Shown here piece by piece: positions 7,829-15,529 of a DNA stretch of 50,172 nucleotides. Under the pieces are notes generated by a model. It ran no database searches, was not told where the DNA came from, and saw only the letters and a program-made list of their open reading frames with translations. The position numbers and the translations under genes were made by a program. The stretch is taken from positions 1 to 50,172 of the forward strand of contig NZ_MQTQ01000037.1 of assembly GCF_020532805.1 (NCBI RefSeq). The letters are read 5' to 3'. This DNA is from Arthrobacter sp. SO5 (lineage in GTDB: Bacteria; Actinomycetota; Actinomycetes; Actinomycetales; Micrococcaceae). Numbering within the stretch: the stretch's first letter is position 1; each line of letters begins with the position of its first letter.

Positions 7829-8656
7829 CTATTTCTGGCTAAGCTTCAGTGCTTCCGGGATCAAGGCCCTGACGACGTCGGGCTGGTCCGAGATGATCAC
7901 AATGTCCACCCGGCGGTTGCGTTCCATGAGTTCCGGGGTGGAATCGTCGTTGACCTGCCGGGCGGAGCCGAACGCGACCGCGCCGATGGTCGCCGGCGGG
8001 ATCCCGCCGCGGTCCACCATGTAGCGCAGCACGTTGACCGCGCGCGCCGAGGAAAGCTCCCAGGTGGAGGGGTAGGCGGTGATTCCGTTCGCCGCGTGGC
8101 CTTCGACCATGATCTCCAGGGCTGCCGGGCCGAGGATCGGGGAAATGATCTGCAGGACCTGGGAGGCCCGGGATGTCAGCTCGGGCCGGTCGGGTTCGAA
8201 GAATGCCTGGGACCCGACCAGCTTCACCGTCAGGCCGCGCTGGTCGATCTGGAACTCGACGTTGTCGCTGAGTCCGGCGGCGGCCAGGCCGGCCTTCATC
8301 CGCTCTTCGAGGGCGTGCAGCCGGTCCACTTCCTTGAGGGCTGCTGCCATCGCGTCGGGTGCGGCCGGGGCGAGGGCGGTTTTCTCGGCGGCGAAGGACT
8401 CCGAGTCCTTGTCCGCGAATTCCGGCGGCACAACCGTTCCCGAGGCGGTGTCCACGGTCTCACTTACGGTCGCACCAAAGCCGGTAGCCAGGGAGTTGCG
8501 GAGCTTCTCGAACTTATTGGCGTCCACCGTCGACATGGCGTACAGCACGATGAACATGCACATGAGCACCGTCACCATGTCCATGTAGGAGGCCATCCAG
8601 CGTTCGTCGACGTGGTGCTCCTCCGGCTTCTTGCGCGGGCGGCGTCGGGAACTCAC
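7829..8656 (-). CDS. motB: Flagellar stator protein MotB
   Basis: This is a 275-residue MotB. The GTG at 8656 overlaps the motA stop by four bases (GTGA). After a basic N-terminus there is one membrane helix (MVTVLMCMFIVLYAMSTVD), preceded by the conserved proton-binding Asp in ASYMD. The plug/linker region follows, and a C-terminal OmpA-like peptidoglycan-binding domain (ALEIMVEGHAANG, SSARAVNVLRYM, NRRVDIVI). MotB anchors the stator to the cell wall and carries the ion path with MotA. The frame extends upstream only within motA. Confidence 0.96.
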   Translation of the reverse strand: MSSRRRPRKKPEEHHVDERWMASYMDMVTVLMCMFIVLYAMSTVDANKFEKLRNSLATGFGATVSETVDTASGTVVPPEFADKDSESFAAEKTALAPAAPDAMAAALKEVDRLHALEERMKAGLAAAGLSDNVEFQIDQRGLTVKLVGSQAFFEPDRPELTSRASQVLQIISPILGPAALEIMVEGHAANGITAYPSTWELSSARAVNVLRYMVDRGGIPPATIGAVAFGSARQVNDDSTPELMERNRRVDIVIISDQPDVVRALIPEALKLSQK

Positions 8657-9468
8657 GCGGCCTTGTCCAGGTTGTCCGCGCCCTTGTCGGCGTCCTTCTT
8701 GCCGCCGCCGGAAGCTTTGAGCTGGTGTTCGGGGACCATGGACCGGAGCCGTTCGGCGAGCAGCAGAGGCTGGGCGCCGGACTGCACGGCCAGGACGCCT
8801 TCCATCAGCAGCGTCATCCGTTCGATGTCCAGCTCGGACAGGCGTGCCATGCGCGAGCTGAACGGGAGCCAGATGAAGTTGGCGGAGAGCAGGCCCCACA
8901 GGGTGGCGATGAACGCGGCGGCGATCATGTGCCCCAGTTCGTCGGGCTTGGAGAGGTTTTCCAGGACGTGGGTCAGGGACACCACGGTGCCAATGATGCC
9001 GACGGTCGGGGCGTAGCCGCCCAGGCTGGCGAAGTACTTCGAGTTGGCGTGGTCGCTTCGCGATTTGGAGTCGATCTCATCTTCAAGGAGCACCCGGAGG
9101 TCCTCGGCGTCGGTGCCATCGGCGATGTTCTGCAACGCCCGGGCCAGGAAGGGATCCTTGACGCTGGCGGCCTCTTCTTCGAGGGAGAGCAGACCCTCCG
9201 CACGCGCCTTTTCGGCGAAGCGGACAATCTGGTCGATGCTGTCCTGGGGCCGGGACGTCTTGCCCATGAACATCGCCGGCAACGCCTTGAAGGCCTGCAG
9301 CGCGTCCTTGAGGGTGTTGCCGGCGAGGCCCACCGCGAGGGTGGCACCAAAAACGAGGATCATGGGGGCCGGCAGCAGGAGGGACGTAATGTTGGCGCCC
9401 TCCAGGGTCACCATGGCGATGACGGAGCCAAAGGCGAGGAGCAGTCCGATGACTGTAGCGGGATCCAT
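8653..9468 (-). CDS. motA: Flagellar stator protein MotA
   Basis: This 271-residue protein has four membrane helices in the MotA arrangement. The first pair is at about residues 1-50, and the second pair carries the conserved GGYAPTVGIIGTVVSLTHVL and AAFIATLWGLLSANFIWLP. The cytoplasmic loop holds the charged residues that push on FliG. The C-terminal tail is Lys/Asp-rich. It follows flbD by three bases and is coupled to motB. The sequence alone does not settle whether protons or sodium drive it. Confidence 0.96.
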   Translation of the reverse strand: MDPATVIGLLLAFGSVIAMVTLEGANITSLLLPAPMILVFGATLAVGLAGNTLKDALQAFKALPAMFMGKTSRPQDSIDQIVRFAEKARAEGLLSLEEEAASVKDPFLARALQNIADGTDAEDLRVLLEDEIDSKSRSDHANSKYFASLGGYAPTVGIIGTVVSLTHVLENLSKPDELGHMIAAAFIATLWGLLSANFIWLPFSSRMARLSELDIERMTLLMEGVLAVQSGAQPLLLAERLRSMVPEHQLKASGGGKKDADKGADNLDKAA

Positions 9469-9471
9469 GGC

Positions 9472-9759
9472 TTACTTTCTTGGTTGCTCTGGCGCGGGGC
9501 GGCGGGCGTCGTCCTCGGTGTCCGACGTCGGAACCAGGCTTAACGGGTACCCCGTGACTGCGGGAAAATCCCGCGCCTTGCTGAGGACGTAGGCCCGGTA
9601 GTCGGCAATGAGTTCGACCACTTCCGCGAGGCTTTCCAGGACCACGTACGCCGCGCCGTCGAGCGTCACGAGGTGGGTGTCCGGGCTCTCGTGGATACGC
9701 TCGATCAGGTCCGGATTGATCGCGAAGCGCGTTCCGTTGAGGCGTGTGACAACGATCAT
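9472..9759 (-). CDS. flbD: FlbD-family flagellar protein
   Basis: This 95-residue protein starts MIVVTRLNGTRFAINPDLIE and contains THLVTLDGAAYVVLESLAEV, the pattern of the small FlbD family (Gram-positive type, unrelated to the Caulobacter regulator of the same name). Its role is not settled. In many Gram-positive bacteria it lies directly before motA, as here. No good ribosome site precedes the ATG. It is the first gene of the flbD-to-flhF run and follows the beta-helix gene after a 100-base gap. Confidence 0.9.
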   Translation of the reverse strand: MIVVTRLNGTRFAINPDLIERIHESPDTHLVTLDGAAYVVLESLAEVVELIADYRAYVLSKARDFPAVTGYPLSLVPTSDTEDDARRPAPEQPRK

Positions 9760-9834
9760 GGGCCGATTCTGCTTTGTTAGTCTGCTCAGCGTTGCTCAGC
9801 AAGGGGAAAGGTGTTCTCCTCCTACTGTCGGCAT

Positions 9835-9858
9835 GGCCGCCTGCTTCGTTAGGCGGCT
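9835..9858 (-). terminator. Hairpin after the beta-helix gene
   Basis: GCCGCCT and AGGCGGC pair across an eight-base loop, with a wobble pair outside. It lies immediately past the beta-helix gene stop and before flbD. There is no U-tract on the transcript, so it is a weak or factor-dependent terminator at best. Confidence 0.4.
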
Positions 9859-9859
9859 G

Positions 9860-10957
9860 TTACGAGCAGTTCCGGTCGTACCGGATCCCGGCAGCGGTCC
9901 CTTCGCCAAGCGGCTCAAGGGTATCCGCCCACACGTTGGTGGCCAGGCCCGTGACGGTGCTGGCCCGGCAGTCGATGATGCGCACGGGGTACTTCGAGTT
10001 GTTGCCGAAATCGAACTGGTTCCGGCCCAGTTTGTTCGCGCGGACGGTCACCGCGATCGCGGGGTAATCGGCGTTGTCGATGACGATGCTGCTCTGGCCG
10101 CCGTCCAGCCAGTTATTGTCGACCACGACGCCGGAGAGCCTGGCGACGTTCTGCTGCAGCAAGATCGCCGCGCTCGCGTGCTTACCGTGGGCGCTGGCTT
10201 TGCTGCCCGGGCCCCGCACGGTGGACGCGATCACGTGGTTGCCGGTGATCCGGATGTTCTCGCCGCCCTGGACCTGGATGCCGTCGTTGTGGGTGCCGTC
10301 AGCATGGGCGGGGTCATTGCTGAAGTAGCTCAAGTCGTGGATGTAGTTGCCCTCTGCCACGACGTTTGCGGCCGGGGTGCCGCCCGGGCGGCTGAAGATC
10401 CCGAGCCCGTCGTTGCTGCCGTAGATATTGTTCCGGCGGGCCGTATAGTCGTGGCCCACGATCCCGTCGCGGAAGTAGGACGGCCGTTCCGGGGCAATGG
10501 TGCTGTCCTCGACCAGCAGCCCGACGACGCCGGCGTCCGTGGCGTCGACGATCCCGGTATTGTTCGCCGGGATCTGCAGTCCGCCCCGCAGCCGGCAGTT
10601 CCGGATAGTCACCTGAGCGGCCCGGATTTTGATGTCGCCCCAAATATCCAAACCCTCCAGGAGGGTGCCGTCCTTGGTGATGATCAGGTCCGCGCCTGCA
10701 GTGTTGTAGGGGGTCAGCACTGCATCCGGCTGAACCCCGATGGTGGCCTCCGGGGGGATGCCGGTGCCGGACGGTGTCACAAAGTAGGCAATGCCTGCCC
10801 AGACAATTGCCAAGACCGCGGCCATGACGGCGAACTTCAGGAAGTGCCGGCTCCTCATGAAGGACCGGCCCGCTCCCAGGTAGCGGGCCGGCCGCGGCCC
10901 TGGCGATTGGCCGCCAGGCGCAGGCGCAGTTCCTTGAAACTCGTCGAGGTCGCTCAT
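9860..10957 (-). CDS. Membrane-anchored right-handed beta-helix protein
   Basis: This 365-residue protein has a polar, Pro/Gly-rich N-terminus, one membrane helix at about residues 39-60, and an external domain of short repeated turns rich in Asn and Gly (VTIRNCRLRGGLQ, NVVAEGNYIHDLSY, IRITGNHVIAS, VVVDNNWLDGG). That is the signature of parallel beta-helix (PbH1) proteins, a fold shared by polysaccharide lyases and carbohydrate-binding surface proteins. A conserved-looking DGTHNDGIQVQGG turn sits in the middle. No lyase active site can be assigned. It is not a known flagellar part, yet it sits between flgE and flbD, bracketed by a strong hairpin upstream and a weaker one downstream. The ATG at 10957 follows GCGGGG. 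The role is unknown; binding or trimming a wall or surface glycan is only a guess. Confidence 0.75.
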   Translation of the reverse strand: MSDLDEFQGTAPAPGGQSPGPRPARYLGAGRSFMRSRHFLKFAVMAAVLAIVWAGIAYFVTPSGTGIPPEATIGVQPDAVLTPYNTAGADLIITKDGTLLEGLDIWGDIKIRAAQVTIRNCRLRGGLQIPANNTGIVDATDAGVVGLLVEDSTIAPERPSYFRDGIVGHDYTARRNNIYGSNDGLGIFSRPGGTPAANVVAEGNYIHDLSYFSNDPAHADGTHNDGIQVQGGENIRITGNHVIASTVRGPGSKASAHGKHASAAILLQQNVARLSGVVVDNNWLDGGQSSIVIDNADYPAIAVTVRANKLGRNQFDFGNNSKYPVRIIDCRASTVTGLATNVWADTLEPLGEGTAAGIRYDRNCS

Positions 10958-11052
10958 CCCCGCGGCATTCCAGCTCTCACAGCACCGATTCTCCACGGAA
11001 GTGCCAGTCTGCGCTATGGCTGGAGCTGCCCGGTGTTCAGCGGAAACGCGAC

Positions 11053-11096
11053 GGCGACTCCCCCACCACGGCTGGTGCCGTGGTCCGGGAGCCGCC
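11053..11096 (-). terminator. Strong hairpin after flgE
   Basis: ACCACGGC pairs with GCCGTGGT around a TGGT loop. Beyond a small internal loop, a second stem of about ten pairs (GGCGaCTCCC with GGGAGcCGCC) continues it. It begins nine bases past the flgE stop, so it should end the flgB-flgE transcript. No clear U-tract is present. Confidence 0.65.
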
Positions 11097-11105
11097 GGGC
11101 GGGAC

Positions 11106-12269
11106 TTAGCGCTTGAGGTTGCCGAGCTCCTGTAGGACCTCGTCGGAGGTGGTGATGATGCGGGCGTTGGCCTGGAAGCCGCGCTGGGCAACAATCAGGT
11201 TGGTGAATTCCTGGGAGAGATCCACATTGGACATTTCCAGGGATCCGCCGGCGAGGCTGCCGATTCCGGGGTCGCCGGCCGCGCCGAGCTGGACGTTGCC
11301 GGAGTTGGCGGTGGCGACGTAGGAGGATGCGCCTGATTTCTCCAGGCCGGCGGGGTTGGTGAACTTGGCCAGCGCGATCTTGGCCAGAACTTGCTTCGTG
11401 CCGTTGCTGAACGAGCCGATCAGGGAGCCGTCGTTGCCGAGCGTGAAGGACTCCAGCTTGCCGACGGCGGAGCCGTTCTGGCCGCTGACCGTCAGGGAAC
11501 TCATGCCGGCGAAGGACGACACCTGGCTCACATCGACGGTTTTGCCGGCGACATTCAGCTTGCCCGAAGAGGTCAGCTTGCCGTCGGTAAAACTCATCGA
11601 GTCAGCAATCGTGGCTCCGCCATCGGCCGACACGCCCCAGGAAGTGGCGGACTGCTGCACGAAGGTGAGGGTCAGGTCGCTGGGGGCGCCGACGGCGTCG
11701 TAGACCTTGACGACGCGGTCGAAGGATGCCGTGCCGGCCTCTGCGGGCAAGTTCCCGTCCAGCGTCACCGTGGTGGTGGGGGTCGCGACCATGGTGTTGG
11801 GGTTGAGCGTAATGTCGCCGATGGCGCCGGCCTGGTTGACCACGCCGTTCTGGGCGGTCCAGCCCTGCAAGATTCCGCCGTCGGGGCTCACCAGCTGGCT
11901 GGCGGCGTCGAACGTCATGGATCCGGCGCGGGTAAAGAGCTGCTGGCCGCCCTTACTCGTGACGAAGAAGCCGTCGCCGGAGATCATCATGTCTGTGGCG
12001 CGTCCGGTGCTCTGCGAGGAGCCCTGGGCGAAGTTGGTGCTGACGCCGGCGACGCGGACGCCGAGGCCGATCTGCGCCGGGTTGCTGCCGCCGGACTCCC
12101 CCTGCGGCGCGGAGGCACCCTGGGTCATCTGCGAGAGGGTGTCCTGGAACTGCGTGGAGGACGCCTTGAAGCCGGCCGTGTTGACGTTGGCGATGTTGTT
12201 GCCGGTGACGTCCAGCATGGTCTGGTGGGCGCGAAGGCCGGAGATTCCGGAGTACAGCGAGCGGAGCAT
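11106..12269 (-). CDS. flgE: Flagellar hook protein FlgE
   Basis: This 387-residue hook protein has the axial-protein N-terminus MLRSLYSGISGLRAHQTMLD followed by VTGNNIANVNTAGFKAS, an internal GDGFFVTSKGGQQLFTRAG block, and the C-terminal coil NVDLSQEFTNLIVAQRGFQA that ends in LQELGNLKR. The ATG at 12269 is chosen because it has an AGAAAGG ribosome site and begins the conserved domain; the frame can be extended to 12362 only into flgD. FlgE polymerises into the hook after export through FlhB. It is the last gene before the flgE hairpin. Confidence 0.96.
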   Translation of the reverse strand: MLRSLYSGISGLRAHQTMLDVTGNNIANVNTAGFKASSTQFQDTLSQMTQGASAPQGESGGSNPAQIGLGVRVAGVSTNFAQGSSQSTGRATDMMISGDGFFVTSKGGQQLFTRAGSMTFDAASQLVSPDGGILQGWTAQNGVVNQAGAIGDITLNPNTMVATPTTTVTLDGNLPAEAGTASFDRVVKVYDAVGAPSDLTLTFVQQSATSWGVSADGGATIADSMSFTDGKLTSSGKLNVAGKTVDVSQVSSFAGMSSLTVSGQNGSAVGKLESFTLGNDGSLIGSFSNGTKQVLAKIALAKFTNPAGLEKSGASSYVATANSGNVQLGAAGDPGIGSLAGGSLEMSNVDLSQEFTNLIVAQRGFQANARIITTSDEVLQELGNLKR

Positions 12270-12300
12270 GGGAACTGCCTTTCTACGGGTGGAAAACTTG

Positions 12301-12750
12301 TCAGGAAGCGGCCGGCGCGGTGAGCCCGGTGATGGAGTCGAGAGGGATGGAGAGTTCGCCAATCTTGACGGTCGGGACTGCTCCGGAGTAGGACACGGAG
12401 CTGGCGATACCCGTGCCGGTAGTGCCGTCGCCCAGCGTGTAGCCGACGGAATGGCCGATCAACTGCGCGGCGGCCTGCCGCATTTGAAGGGAAAATCCTT
12501 CCTTGCTGTTGGTGGTCAGTTCCTGCATTTTCTCCATCATGGAGAGCTGGATGGTCTGGCTCATCATCTGGTTGGTGTCCATGGGCGCGCTCGGGTTCTG
12601 GTTCTTGAGCTGTGCCACCAGGAGGGACATGAAGACGTCCGAATCCATGGTCTGCACGGGCGCGCGAACGGCTGCTGCCTTCGAGGTCTCCCCCGCGGCC
12701 GTGACCGGCTGTGGGGCGACAGGCTGTGGGGCGATGGGCTGAATCGTCAT
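12301..12750 (-). CDS. flgD: Hook assembly scaffold FlgD
   Basis: This 149-residue protein contains the FlgD N-terminal signature DSDVFMSLLVAQLKNQNPSA followed by PMDTNQMMSQTIQLS. It is short and lacks the long Ig/tudor-like C-terminal insert of E. coli FlgD, as in many Gram-positive bacteria; only a small beta-rich tail remains. FlgD caps the growing hook. The N-terminus is a Pro/Gln repeat (PIAPQPVAPQPV). It lies 18 bases after fliK and 31 before flgE. Confidence 0.94.
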   Translation of the reverse strand: MTIQPIAPQPVAPQPVTAAGETSKAAAVRAPVQTMDSDVFMSLLVAQLKNQNPSAPMDTNQMMSQTIQLSMMEKMQELTTNSKEGFSLQMRQAAAQLIGHSVGYTLGDGTTGTGIASSVSYSGAVPTVKIGELSIPLDSITGLTAPAAS

Positions 12751-12768
12751 GAGTCGCGTTCCTTCGTG

Positions 12769-14403
12769 TCAGGCAAGAATGTCGAGGGTGGTCTGGGGGC
12801 CGTTGAGGATTCTGGCGTTGCGCAGGGCCGCACCGTCCGCCAGGGCGTCCCACCGGTGGCCGGTGCGCGGTTCGTCCGGAGCGTTACGGTTGCCCTGCCC
12901 GGAGCCGCTGCCGTCCCGTCCGGAGCCGTTCCGGCCTGCCGCGTCCTGGCCCGTGCCGTCCCGGGCCGTGGTCCCGGGTCCGCTGTGATCGGAGACGTCG
13001 AGGCTCGCGCCGAAGCCGGCACCGGCAAGTTCCTTGCGAAGGTCCGGCAAGATCCCGCGGATCGCCTCCCGGCCCGCGTCGCCGGGCGCGAAGAGCTCGA
13101 TGCGGACGCCGGCAGCATCGATATGTGCCCGGACCGTCATCGGGCCCAGGTCTTCCGGAGACACCTTCAGGGTCATGACGTGTTGCCCGTGCGGAGCCCC
13201 CGCCAACGTGAAGAGGGGTTTGGCGAGCTGCGGCTGGAGCGTGGCACCGGGCTGGGACGGCGCCTGGGCTGCGGGCTGCGCAGCGGACGGCGCTGCCGCC
13301 GGAGTCGGCTGGCTGGTCGGCGGCGTGGCGGCGCCCGTCGCGGCCGCGGCCGCGGCGAGTGCGTCGGAGGGTGTTGCGGCGGGGGTGTTCTCGGGACGGA
13401 CGGGGCCGACGGGCATGCTCTCGGCGGTCGCGACGGCGGCGAAACTGACTGCGGCGCTGCCTGCGGTCACGGCGGCCGCGGCGGGAGCGAGAGCTGCCGG
13501 AGCTGCCGGGCTTGCCGGAGTAGCGGGAGCTGCCGGAGCTGCCGGGCTTGCCGGAGTAGCGGGAGCTGCCGGAGCTGCCGGGGTAGCCGGAGCTGCCAGG
13601 GTAGCGGGAGCTGCCGGGGTTGCGGGAGCTACTGGGGTTGCCAGGGTTGCGGGCAGTGCCGGGGCAACGACGTGCGACGGCGCGGTGCCGAGGATTGCCG
13701 TGGGTGCTACGTCCTGAATACCCTTTGCAGGCATCCCAAGTGGAGCGGCGGTGCCGGGCGCAGGCGGCGGTCCGGCGGACTGCTGTGCCGCGACGGCGGC
13801 GGCCGTTGACGCAGTCACGGGCTGCAAGCGGGGCGTCTGTCCGGTCGCGGCGTCCGACGCCTGCGGAGCGGCCGGCGGTGCCGTAGTCGCAGCCTGAGTG
13901 TTTCCGTTCAGGAGCGCTGCCGGGACTGCAAGGCGGGGATCAGGTCCGGGCGTCGCTGCCACGTCCGCCGCAGGGGTCGTCGACGGCTCGTGGCGGCGGG
14001 TGGCCGGAAGGCCAAGTGCCGCTGCCACGACGTTCTGCTGGGTGCCCTCGAGGCTGGCGGCCACCTGCGCGGAGCCGGCAAACGCGGAGCCGGCAAACGC
14101 GGAGCCGGCAAAGGCTGCGGCGTCACGTGCTGCGGCAGCGGCGGCGTCCTGCCCGGGGGCAGAAGCGCCTCCGGCAGGCTGCGCAGCGCCGTCGGACGGC
14201 TGAACAGCGGCGTCGGCGGGGCCGTCACCCGAGGTGTCGGCGTCGGTCACCTTACCGGGAGAAACGCTGTGGACGTCGTTGAAGACGGCGTCGAAGGAGC
14301 CCGCGTCGGGGCTCCCTGCCTCGGAACGCGAGCGTGTGCCCTGCTGGGCGCCCCGGGCCTGCAGGGGCGGGGCCAGCGTGGCGGCCAGATCCACGCCTTT
14401 CAT
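12769..14403 (-). CDS. fliK: Flagellar hook-length control protein FliK
   Basis: This 544-residue protein has a low-complexity Ala/Pro/Thr-rich body and a C-terminal FliK domain at about residues 390-490 (GQHVMTLKVSPEDLGPMTVR, then AHIDAAGVRIELFAPGDAGR). FliK is secreted, measures hook length with its extended N-terminal part, and triggers the FlhB switch with its C-terminal domain. The body contains tandem repeats (FAGSA three times; a 12-residue Ala/Pro unit). The ATG at 14403 overlaps the C40 peptidase stop by four bases; longer frames run only within that gene. A Gly/Arg/Asp-rich tail follows the domain. Confidence 0.9.
   Translation of the reverse strand: MKGVDLAATLAPPLQARGAQQGTRSRSEAGSPDAGSFDAVFNDVHSVSPGKVTDADTSGDGPADAAVQPSDGAAQPAGGASAPGQDAAAAAARDAAAFAGSAFAGSAFAGSAQVAASLEGTQQNVVAAALGLPATRRHEPSTTPAADVAATPGPDPRLAVPAALLNGNTQAATTAPPAAPQASDAATGQTPRLQPVTASTAAAVAAQQSAGPPPAPGTAAPLGMPAKGIQDVAPTAILGTAPSHVVAPALPATLATPVAPATPAAPATLAAPATPAAPAAPATPASPAAPAAPATPASPAAPAALAPAAAAVTAGSAAVSFAAVATAESMPVGPVRPENTPAATPSDALAAAAAATGAATPPTSQPTPAAAPSAAQPAAQAPSQPGATLQPQLAKPLFTLAGAPHGQHVMTLKVSPEDLGPMTVRAHIDAAGVRIELFAPGDAGREAIRGILPDLRKELAGAGFGASLDVSDHSGPGTTARDGTGQDAAGRNGSGRDGSGSGQGNRNAPDEPRTGHRWDALADGAALRNARILNGPQTTLDILA
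13501..13572. repeat. 36-base tandem repeat in fliK
   Basis: Two exact 36-base units lie head to tail at 13501-13536 and 13537-13572, flanked up to about 13660 by degenerate versions. They encode a 12-residue Pro/Ala/Thr/Ser unit in the FliK ruler region. Copy number can change in frame. Confidence 0.9.
14069..14113. repeat. 15-base triple repeat in fliK
   Basis: Three consecutive copies of GCGGAGCCGGCAAAC (the last ends in G) encode FAGSA three times near the FliK N-terminus. Confidence 0.9.
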
Positions 14404-15098
14404 GACCCAGCCCCTGCCGGGACGATCCGCCGGATGGATGTGAGGTTGGAGTGCTGTTCCCAGGCGTCGCGGATCTGGATGGTCTTGCCCGGAACTGGGG
14501 CGTCGATCGCCTTGCCGTTGCCCAGGTAGATGGAGATGTGGTCCCCGCCGAAGCTGACCAGGAGGTCCCCGGGCTTGGCCTCGGCCAGCGAGGCCACGGG
14601 CGTGCCCTGGCGCATCTGGTCGCTCACGACGCGCGGAATTTCGACGCCAAGGTCCTTGAAGACGCGTTGGGTGAAGCCGGAGCAGTCCATCCCGGTGGCG
14701 GGGTTGGTGCCACCCCACACGTAGGGAACGCCGATGTACTTCTTCGCCATGGCGACGACGCCGGTCCCCGTTGCGGCGCCTGCGGCAGGGGCGGTGCCGG
14801 CAACGGGTGCGGTGCCGGGCGCGGTGAGCCCCTTGAGCGCGCTGACCGCCGTCGTGCTTCCCAGCCCCAGGTTGTTGGCGAGCGAGGAAACATCGGTCCC
14901 GGCGGTCCCGCCCAACGCAGCGGTGAGCGCCTGGGTGAAGGAGGCGGCGTCGCCGCTGCCCGTCCCGGTGGCGAGGGAGGTTGCTGCGGCGGACTTCAGG
15001 GCGGCGGCTTTGCTCTCCGCGGCGGCGGCGGGCTTCGTCAGCTCCGAAATCATGGACTGGATGCCCTGCATCCGGCCGATTGCCTCGGTCATGCTCAT
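14400..15098 (-). CDS. NlpC/P60 (C40) peptidoglycan peptidase of the flagellar locus
   Basis: This is a 232-residue protein. Residues 113-225 are an NlpC/P60 domain with YIGVPYVWGGTNPATGMDCS (catalytic Cys139) and GDLLVSFGGDHISIYLG (His187). Such enzymes cut the peptide stems of peptidoglycan. The first 110 residues are Ala-rich, have no signal peptide, and open with a short helix IGRMQGIQSMISEL. The absence of a signal peptide and the position between fliJ and fliK, overlapping both by four bases, suggest export through the flagellar apparatus. The likely role is opening the wall for the rod, in place of FlgJ. The family is certain and the flagellar role is inferred. Confidence 0.88.
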   Translation of the reverse strand: MSMTEAIGRMQGIQSMISELTKPAAAAESKAAALKSAAATSLATGTGSGDAASFTQALTAALGGTAGTDVSSLANNLGLGSTTAVSALKGLTAPGTAPVAGTAPAAGAATGTGVVAMAKKYIGVPYVWGGTNPATGMDCSGFTQRVFKDLGVEIPRVVSDQMRQGTPVASLAEAKPGDLLVSFGGDHISIYLGNGKAIDAPVPGKTIQIRDAWEQHSNLTSIRRIVPAGAGS

Positions 15099-15529
15099 GA
15101 CTTCACCTGCTGTTCGTCGCGGTGCCAGAGCGTCGAGGCGATTTCGTCCAGGGCCGACTGCTCGACGCGGAGGTCCTCGGTGGTGACCTCAGCGTGGTGG
15201 CGGGCCTGCAGCTTTTCGAGGCCGACGGAGCGGGTGCGGGCGGCGATGAACTCGCTGCGGGCGGCCGCTTCCTCGGTCTCGGCGATCTTCCCGAGGTTCT
15301 GCAAGTCGGCGAGCATGCTGTGCGACGAAGACCGGGCTGCCGCAATGGCCCGCAGGGACGCGGAGCCGGAGATCGGCTCGTCCGTGGCCGCCAGTTCGCG
15401 GCGGGCGGCGGCTTCACGGGTCCGCATGGAACTGGATCGCGAGCGGGCTCGGGCCAGGCCTGAGGCGGCCTGGTCCTGCTGGATCTGGCGAAGGCGCAGT
15501 AGCCCTGCCAGGGAGAATTCGCGGTTCAT
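15095..15529 (-). CDS. fliJ: FliJ-like flagellar export chaperone
   Basis: This 144-residue protein is almost wholly alpha-helical and rich in Arg, Ala, Glu and Gln, as expected for the FliJ coiled coil. It begins MNREFSLAGLLRLRQIQQDQ, matching the FliJ start (F-x-L-x-x-L-L-x-x-R). FliJ binds in the FliI hexamer pore and links it to FlhA. FliJ is poorly conserved, so the call rests on the N-terminus, coiled-coil character and position right after fliI, with four-base overlaps on both sides. Confidence 0.82.
   Translation of the reverse strand: MNREFSLAGLLRLRQIQQDQAASGLARARSRSSSMRTREAAARRELAATDEPISGSASLRAIAAARSSSHSMLADLQNLGKIAETEEAAARSEFIAARTRSVGLEKLQARHHAEVTTEDLRVEQSALDEIASTLWHRDEQQVKS

Noticed and set aside
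11707..13809. Plus-strand frame of 700 codons opposite flgE/flgD/fliK
   Set aside because: Shadow frame made of Arg/Gly-rich and Cys/Ser/Gly repeats that mirror the fliK repeats.
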